Shown here piece after piece: positions 58,563 to 64,000 of a stretch of 64,000 nucleotides of DNA. The stretch covers positions 124,001 to 188,000 of the forward strand of contig NSJX01000029.1 in the NCBI GenBank assembly GCA_002286715.1, in the 5' to 3' direction. Below the pieces are notes generated by a model. The model was given only the letters and a program-made list of their open reading frames with translations. It did no database searches and had not been told where the DNA came from. Each line of letters begins with the position of its first letter. Within the stretch, counting starts at the first letter, position 1. The translations under genes and the position numbers were made by a program. Source of the stretch: Dentipellis sp. KUC8613. Its lineage: Eukaryota > Basidiomycota > Agaricomycetes > Russulales > Hericiaceae.

Positions 58563-59909
58563 TCACGCGCTCGCATTCACATGGAACCTCCACACCCGCT
58601 CGCCCTCTTTCGCGCCTTTCACGACCTTCCCGGTCCCATCCAGCTTCCATATATCTCGCTCCACGAACAGTACGCGCCCATCACGGCGCACGAGTATAAC
58701 TGTGCTCAAGCGCGTGCCATACGGTGCAGCTGGCCCCGAGAGCGGCTCCAGCGCGAGCGGAGATACGTGGATGGCTGTGCGCAGGCCATGTCGAGTCGTT
58801 GGAGGGATAGCAGGGTCGGTGCTAAAGGAAGGATGTATATAGCGAGAAGACGGTGTCAGAGGCTACTCACTCACCCTAGAATATTCATCAGCTCTTCCAC
58901 GAGTGTCTGCTCTTCCTGTTCGTCAACCTCGTCTTTCCCATGACCTACATTCAATCTATCCAACGCTTCCTGCACGTGGTATACCCCATTGACGACCTTC
59001 GGCCACGCATCTGCACCGTGCCCATCCACGCCATTCGAGAGTCCCCCGCAACTGCACTCGTCGTCGCGCAGTGGGCGCGCGGTGAGCGGCGTGCGACCGC
59101 CGCCCGAGTTCGTGACGAGCACACCGGTATATGAGAGCTTAGGTTGTGATGAGGTCTCGGCAGCAGAAGATGCAGGGTCCAAAGTGACTGTCGCTGCTGC
59201 ACTTGCGGGGTGCTCAAGCGTGACGGTATTGGATGTCGGGGATAGCAACAGCAAGTTGAATCCTGCGTACACCGTTTCTTGGCTTTCGAGTTCGGCAACG
59301 TACTCATCGAGGCTCTCGCCGCGCGGTGCGAGCAGGTAATCGCTCAGAAGCGTACCACGCGACGAGTCATAGTGTGCATAAGGCTCATTAATATTCGTCC
59401 TGCAATATGGCGATGTCAGCTTCAGCACAACTATCGTCTTCGCCCCGTGCATGCCGAAGCGCCGGAGATGGTGAAGACTGAAAATGGAGAGACAGCTTAC
59501 AGGAGCGCGAGACGGCCGGAGCGATTGATGCCGAGCCAGGTGCCGCCTGCGAGGAGATCGCGCCCCGAGAGGACATAGCCTTCGTCTGTTTTCGCATCCG
59601 AGTGAGACTGAGATTCAGGTTTTGCATCGCTCTGCCCTGGATCCGTGTGAGGTGCAGGGGCAGAGGCCGACGCGAGCGGACCAAAATTGTGGAAGTGCGC
59701 AGGTTCGGTCGGACGTGCGAGGTACTCGTCGCGATTCGAGCAGAGAATGCTGTGGCAAACGAGGGTGAGGAACGTGGTCGAGGAATGAGAGCAGAAAGAG
59801 GAAAGAGGCACGGGGCCGTGGTTGACGGAGCCGGCGGGAACGAAAGGGAGGAAAGGGGCACGCACAGTGCATAAGCGGGGTGTGTGAGGGACCAGAATGC
59901 TACGCACAT
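58563..59909 (-). CDS. TANGO2-like NRDE-domain protein
   Basis: Four exons: 59866-59909, 59501-59749, 58875-59399 and 58563-58821; 358 aa, phase-checked. The N-terminus MCVAFWSLTHPAYALILCSN runs straight into RDEYLARPT, giving the N-R-D-E motif that defines the family. It is followed by LAGGTWLGINRSGRLALLTN and INEPY. The C-terminal half ends LRTAIHVSPLALEPL, YGTRLSTVILVRRDG and RVLFVERDIW, as in fungal members. Human TANGO2 is linked to Golgi/ER organisation and lipid or heme handling; the molecular function of the fungal protein is not established. No signal peptide or membrane segment is obvious. Confidence 0.93.
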
Positions 59910-60690
59910 GGCGAATGCGAAATCCGGACCCAGAGAGGTGGACTACAGCATCCGAGTGAGCGGGGACGCGCTGATGAACAGATGACGAGGGACGTACGTG
60001 AGTTCCGCAGGCTGACGGTGATACGGTGGAAGAAGTTAATGAAGGTAAATTGGATGGAGAGAGCGGAACAAGGTCAAGATGTGGGAAGTGCCGGTGGAAA
60101 GATGTCGGGTTACCGAGGTATCAATGTCCTGGCGACCTGGACGGTTCCTGGGCCTTAGCTGAGCGCTTGAGTTCAAGCTTCAGATCCAAGGAATCTCTCC
60201 CTGCGGCGAGCATGACCTTTGATATGGAGCGACATGGACGGAAACTCACAAGGTAGCCAGTCACGCCTGACCCACGACGTGTCGGCGCGGTCAGCTCAAA
60301 TTAGTAAACCTGCGACGTACGAGCCTGAGTGCGTAGAGTTCGGTGTGCAATGTCATACTAGTTAATGCGTCGTGGCATACCTTGGGAGCAATGCCTGATC
60401 TGCAGATGGTGGACAAGAACAAGGAGGAGAGGGAAGGAAAGCCTGAGCCGGGCACAGCGGCGAGAATGTCACGTGAAATTGTCCGAGTCTCCGTTACGGC
60501 CGGGCCGGCGGCCTGCCTGACATTGTCCGGTGGGATCTCTAAAACAGGCCCGCCGGCCGCCGGCCCCGAGGCTTGAACGGCGCTTGAGTCTACATCGTAG
60601 TAGTCTTCTAAGCAGTCGTTGAACTTGAACTCCTTGGACTTTTCGAAACATTTCAAGGTATCGAGCGACGAGCTACGGAAATTGCTTAAA
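59910..60690. other. Divergent intergenic region (TANGO2-like / Arp6)
   Basis: This region is 781 bp between two divergent starts and contains the promoters of both housekeeping genes. No coding feature is supported. Confidence 0.45.
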
Positions 60691-62654
60691 ATGAAACGCA
60701 TGCCTGTCGTTGTCATCGACAACGGCGCATCTACTATCAAGGTTGGACTTTCCACAAATCCCAAGGCTGCCAGGTACGCTCTCCAACCCATGTCATGCGT
60801 CAGTACTACATCGCACACGCTCACCGGCAGTGAGCGCCGGTAGGGACTTTCCCAATGCTGTGATACGCTCGAAAGGGGACAAGAAGACGTATTTCGGCCA
60901 CGAATTTGACGCGTGCCACGACCATTCGTCATTACATTTTCGACTGCCATTCGAAAAGGTTTACTTTTCTCAACCGTATGCAAATCGCGCCATAATCGTT
61001 TCTGATAGGGTCAGTAGGGATATATAGTTGACTGGGATGCCCAGAAGGCAATTTGGGACGGCATGTTCTCCGGAAGCCTCTTGGGAGTACGTGACCATCT
61101 ATTTATCAACGTCGCCGCGCATCTGCTTCTCACATATCTCTTCTCCCAGATAGACACCACAGAGAGCTCTATCCTCATAACAGAGCCTTACCTCAATCTC
61201 CCCAAAATCCAAGACATATATGACCAATTTGTATTCGAGGAATACGAGTTTCAGTCGTACTATCGCTGCACACGTACGTACTTTCGTATCCACGTAGACG
61301 CGTATCTCCCGCTGACATGGGCTGCATCCTTTCTTTCTTATGAAGCTGCCTCGCTGATACCTCACGGAAAATTGTATTCAAAACCAGGTTTGCCGGCGCC
61401 CGAATGCATGCTCGTCGTCGATTCCGGCTTTAGTTTCACACATATCGTGCCCATCATGAACGGTGTGGTCCAGTGGAATGCTGTCAAAAGGTCCGTTAAG
61501 CCACTGTATTTTCGCCTTGTCTACGCATTGCAGTTCCACGCTTACGCTGGATCGCTGGGCTGCGCAGAGTTGACGTCGGTGGCAAGCTTCTTACCAACCA
61601 GCTCAAGGAGCTTGTCTCTTTTCGACAATGGAACATGATGGACGAAACGCACATCATGAACGACGTCAAGGAAACGTGCTGTTATGTCTCGACATCCTTT
61701 GCCGCCGATCTTGAGGCTTGCAGGTTCGCTCGTCTCACTTGAACATAGTCATCGTACCCGTCTGATGAACACCGATCTGCATCAGGGCAAACCCAAGATC
61801 TAATCCAATCATCCAAGAATACATCCTTCCCGACTTTTCAACTAACAAGCGCGGCCGCGTACGCCAGCCGGGCGACCCACCGCTGAGCGAGGGGGACCAA
61901 ATCCTCAACATGGGGAACGAACGGTTTTCTGTGCCGGAGATCTTGTTTCGCCCGGATGACATTGGTAAGTCCATGCTCTCGCTTCTAACTCTACCTCCGC
62001 GGTGGATGTTCTGACTTGATAAACTCCTAGGGCTTCCGCAATGTGGCATCACGGGTGCAATTGCGCAGAGCATTGCATTGCTGCCGGATGATTTACAAGG
62101 GCTGTTTTGGGCGAATATCGGGCTCATAGGCGGAAATGTCAAGTTTCCGGGGTTTGCTGCGCGACTGTAAGCGGTGACTGCACGTCAGGTTCGCATCATT
62201 GCTGATTGAGCACGAAATATGCAGGATGTCAGAGCTGCGTTCGCTAGCGCCAGTGGACTGTGAAGTAGTAATCTACGAATCCATTGAGTACGTCTTGACT
62301 CCAGTACCCCATACCCCAGGGTCATATTCTGACCCATCATTGGTAATACACAGTGCGATACACGAAGCGCATCACTCTGCCCTTGCCTTATCCAAACTTT
62401 CGTCCTTCCCTGCGCTCACTGTCTCGCGTGCGGAGTATCTCGAAAGCGGAAGTAATGCGTGCCGACGAAAATTCGAGGGGCTTGGGGCAGATGATGACGT
62501 GCAAGAGACGGGCGGTGCTGGAGGAAGAAAAGGAAAGGGGCGGGCGAAGCATGTGGACAGCGACGAGGATGAAATCATGTCGGACGAGCCGACGCCGAAG
62601 CCGAAGGTAGTGAGGACGCGCACGCGCACGGTGTCGGGTGTGAAGAGGAGGTAG
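60691..62654 (+). CDS. ARP6: Actin-related protein 6 (SWR1 chromatin-remodelling subunit)
   Basis: Ten exons: 60691-60773, 60844-60958, 61018-61086, 61150-61273, 61346-61490, 61568-61723, 61786-61964, 62031-62166, 62225-62287 and 62354-62654; 456 aa, phase-checked. It starts [23 protein letters not shown] 60700 is an alternative start. Arp6 landmarks follow: [67 protein letters not shown] (the second phosphate-binding loop), [36 protein letters not shown], and [17 protein letters not shown]. The C-terminus adds about 60 residues rich in charged amino acids and repeated RT pairs, which usual Arp6 lacks or has shorter. Known role: with Swc6, forms a module of SWR1 that deposits H2A.Z in nucleosomes. 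Confidence 0.95.
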
Positions 62655-63562
62655 GCAATGTGGATATTCTGCGCCTGGTACTGCATCTTGTATTTGTCGT
62701 GACCGGCCGGCGGGTGCCTCCCAACGTACGAAACGTTGTTAGAGGTACGTACTATAGCTCGAATTTCTTGAGAACTCGATCTCCAGCGGACCAACCTCAC
62801 CTCTGCCTACTACAGTCCGAGTCGAAAAACTGTAAGCCCCACCAATACCTAGCTTAGGGAGAGCATCACTAATGAGTCGGTTACTCAGACGCGCCGGCTC
62901 ATTTCCATATGCACAGCATTTACATTCCTTCCGAAGGTCATATCACCGCTCCGCGGCTCTCGTTCCTTCGCACGATACTGCGGAAGTTGCAGACCTCAGC
63001 GGTACAATTTATGTCCTGACCATGCAGAGTAGCGTCCATCATCCAGAGCACTCGCGTCGTCTCCTGCATGGATGTCATGCACTGCGATAGCCCGGACTGG
63101 CGGAACACTCACAGACAATACCTGGAGCGATTCTATTGAGAGATCTGCAGTTCCAACTTTAATTTGGCTTAACTCGGGCAGTGCTCGATATCTCGATATC
63201 GATCTCATTTACCTGATCGTACTGATCCGCGATCCGCAATGCTTCTTCGTTTCTAGGTTACTCGACCTGGCCGCCGCTGCATCGTCGTTGTCGTCGTCGT
63301 CATCTTTTGGCGGTCCAATTACAACAGGGATACAGTAACCTTTAATGAGGTGCCATGCAGCTTTCACTCCACGCGCGCTCCAGCCCCTGGGGGCTGTGTC
63401 AATGACATTGTGACTTCGCTGTAGGAGCTCTTGTGGACTTCGTCTTCTTACGCTACTAAGCGGCCTATACCGCGCCGTTCTCCTTTCCGACGACATCCGG
63501 CTCAGAAGTCGTATATAAGGCTTCCTCTCAGCTGCGTCCGTATCACATTTCTTCCACTCGTC
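62655..63562. other. Intergenic region
   Basis: The 3' flank of Arp6 and promoter of the peptidase gene. No gene supported. A (CGT)n run (GTCGTTGTCGTCGTCGTC) lies at about 63284-63301. Confidence 0.45.
63512..63518 (+). promoter_or_regulatory. TATA box of sedolisin gene
   Basis: TATATAA lies about 45 bp before the start codon, within GTATATAAGG. This is a good fungal TATA context and fits a regulated secreted enzyme. Confidence 0.6.
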
Positions 63563-64000
63563 ATGGTCCATGCGTTGATTTTCTTGCCTGTGCTCGCTGC
63601 TTTGGCGAGTGCTTCACCACACTCGGCTCGCACGAGACACCTTATGCATCGTCGCGACAATCCTCCTGGGTCCTTTGTGAACGAGGGTCCTGCGCCTGCG
63701 GACCAGGTCTTCAACCTCCAGTTCGCACTCGTGCAGCACGACTTTGCTACACTCGAGAAAAAGCTTTATGCTGGCAGCACGCCCGGTAGCCCTGAGTATG
63801 GCCAGTACCTGACGAAGAAGCAGGTTCGGCGATTTCTTGCTACCTACAGTTCTATTCTGACTACGATTTTTACAGGTGGAGGCGCTCGTGGCTCCTGCGC
63901 CTGAGAGCGTCTCGGCGCTTGACTCTTGGCTCTCGTCTCATAATCTCTCTTCCCAGCAGTTGTCTCCTTCCGGAGACGTGCGCGGCGTCAATCTGACGGT
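63563..64000 (+). CDS. Secreted sedolisin (peptidase S53) precursor, 3' part off window
   Basis: Exon 1 is 63563-63823, followed by a 52-nt intron (GTTCGG...TACAG) and exon 2 from 63876 to beyond the end of the window. A signal peptide (MVHALIFLPVLAALASAS) precedes a pro-kumamolisin-type propeptide: FNLQFALVQHDFATLEKKLY, then GSPEYGQYLTKKQ, VEALVAPAPESVSALDSWLS and GVNLT. This arrangement is typical of fungal tripeptidyl-peptidase/aorsin-like enzymes that degrade protein at acid pH. The catalytic domain, with its Ser-Glu-Asp triad, is not included. A TATA box is present upstream. Confidence 0.9.

Noticed and set aside
60291..60983. 230-codon minus-strand frame over the Arp6 start
   Set aside because: Antisense of the Arp6 first exons and promoter.

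Overview
This window comes from a filamentous basidiomycete, most likely an Agaricomycete wood or litter decayer. Genes are split by many short introns (about 50-70 nt), there is a class II (ligninase-superfamily) peroxidase, and typical Agaricomycete families are present: SDFW-type F-box/LRR proteins, a Zn2Cys6 regulator, S28 and S53 peptidases and a BBC1-like actin-patch protein. All gene models were rebuilt by hand from reading frames, GT/GC-AG junctions and family motifs. Models marked as phase-checked have exon lengths that sum to whole codons.

Layout. 1-2870 (-): Na+/H+ antiporter, 3' end off the window. 4.7-8.0 kb: two degenerate tandem arrays. 8.6-10.4 kb (-): F-box protein. 11.9-19.9 kb: the most interesting block. 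It holds two PARP-like ADP-ribosyltransferase genes (-), a small protein made only of Cys-rich modules (-) and, divergently, a NADAR-domain gene (+). 21.7-27.1 kb (+): BBC1/MTI1-like protein. 27.8-29.3 kb (-): F-box/LRR-like protein. 30.9-31.5 kb (-): small basic protein. 31.9-34.2 kb (-): S28 serine peptidase. 34.9-36.9 kb (-): class II peroxidase, possibly broken. 37.4-39.6 kb (-): base-exchange type phosphatidylserine synthase. 39.6-48.1 kb: gene desert full of interrupted microsatellites. 48.1-49.8 kb (+): Zn2Cys6 factor. 49.8-54.4 kb: more gene-free, microsatellite-rich sequence. 54.4 kb (-): tRNA-Gly(GCC). 54.8-56.6 kb (+): second SDFW F-box protein. 57.0-58.0 kb (-): second NADAR gene, N-terminally truncated. 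58.6-59.9 kb (-): TANGO2/NRDE protein. 60.7-62.7 kb (+): Arp6. 63.6 kb-end (+): secreted sedolisin, running off the window.

The candidate new system is the PARP/NADAR block. One PARP-like transferase, the small protein and both NADAR proteins carry the same Cys-rich module (CxxC, an RPK-like segment, then YCGxTCA). In every copy a phase-0 intron falls exactly between the two x residues of the CxxC knuckle. PARP domains attach ADP-ribose, and NADAR domains are ADP-ribose-linked hydrolases known to reverse nucleobase ADP-ribosylation in bacteria. A linked writer/eraser set sharing one targeting module is therefore a reasonable, untested hypothesis.
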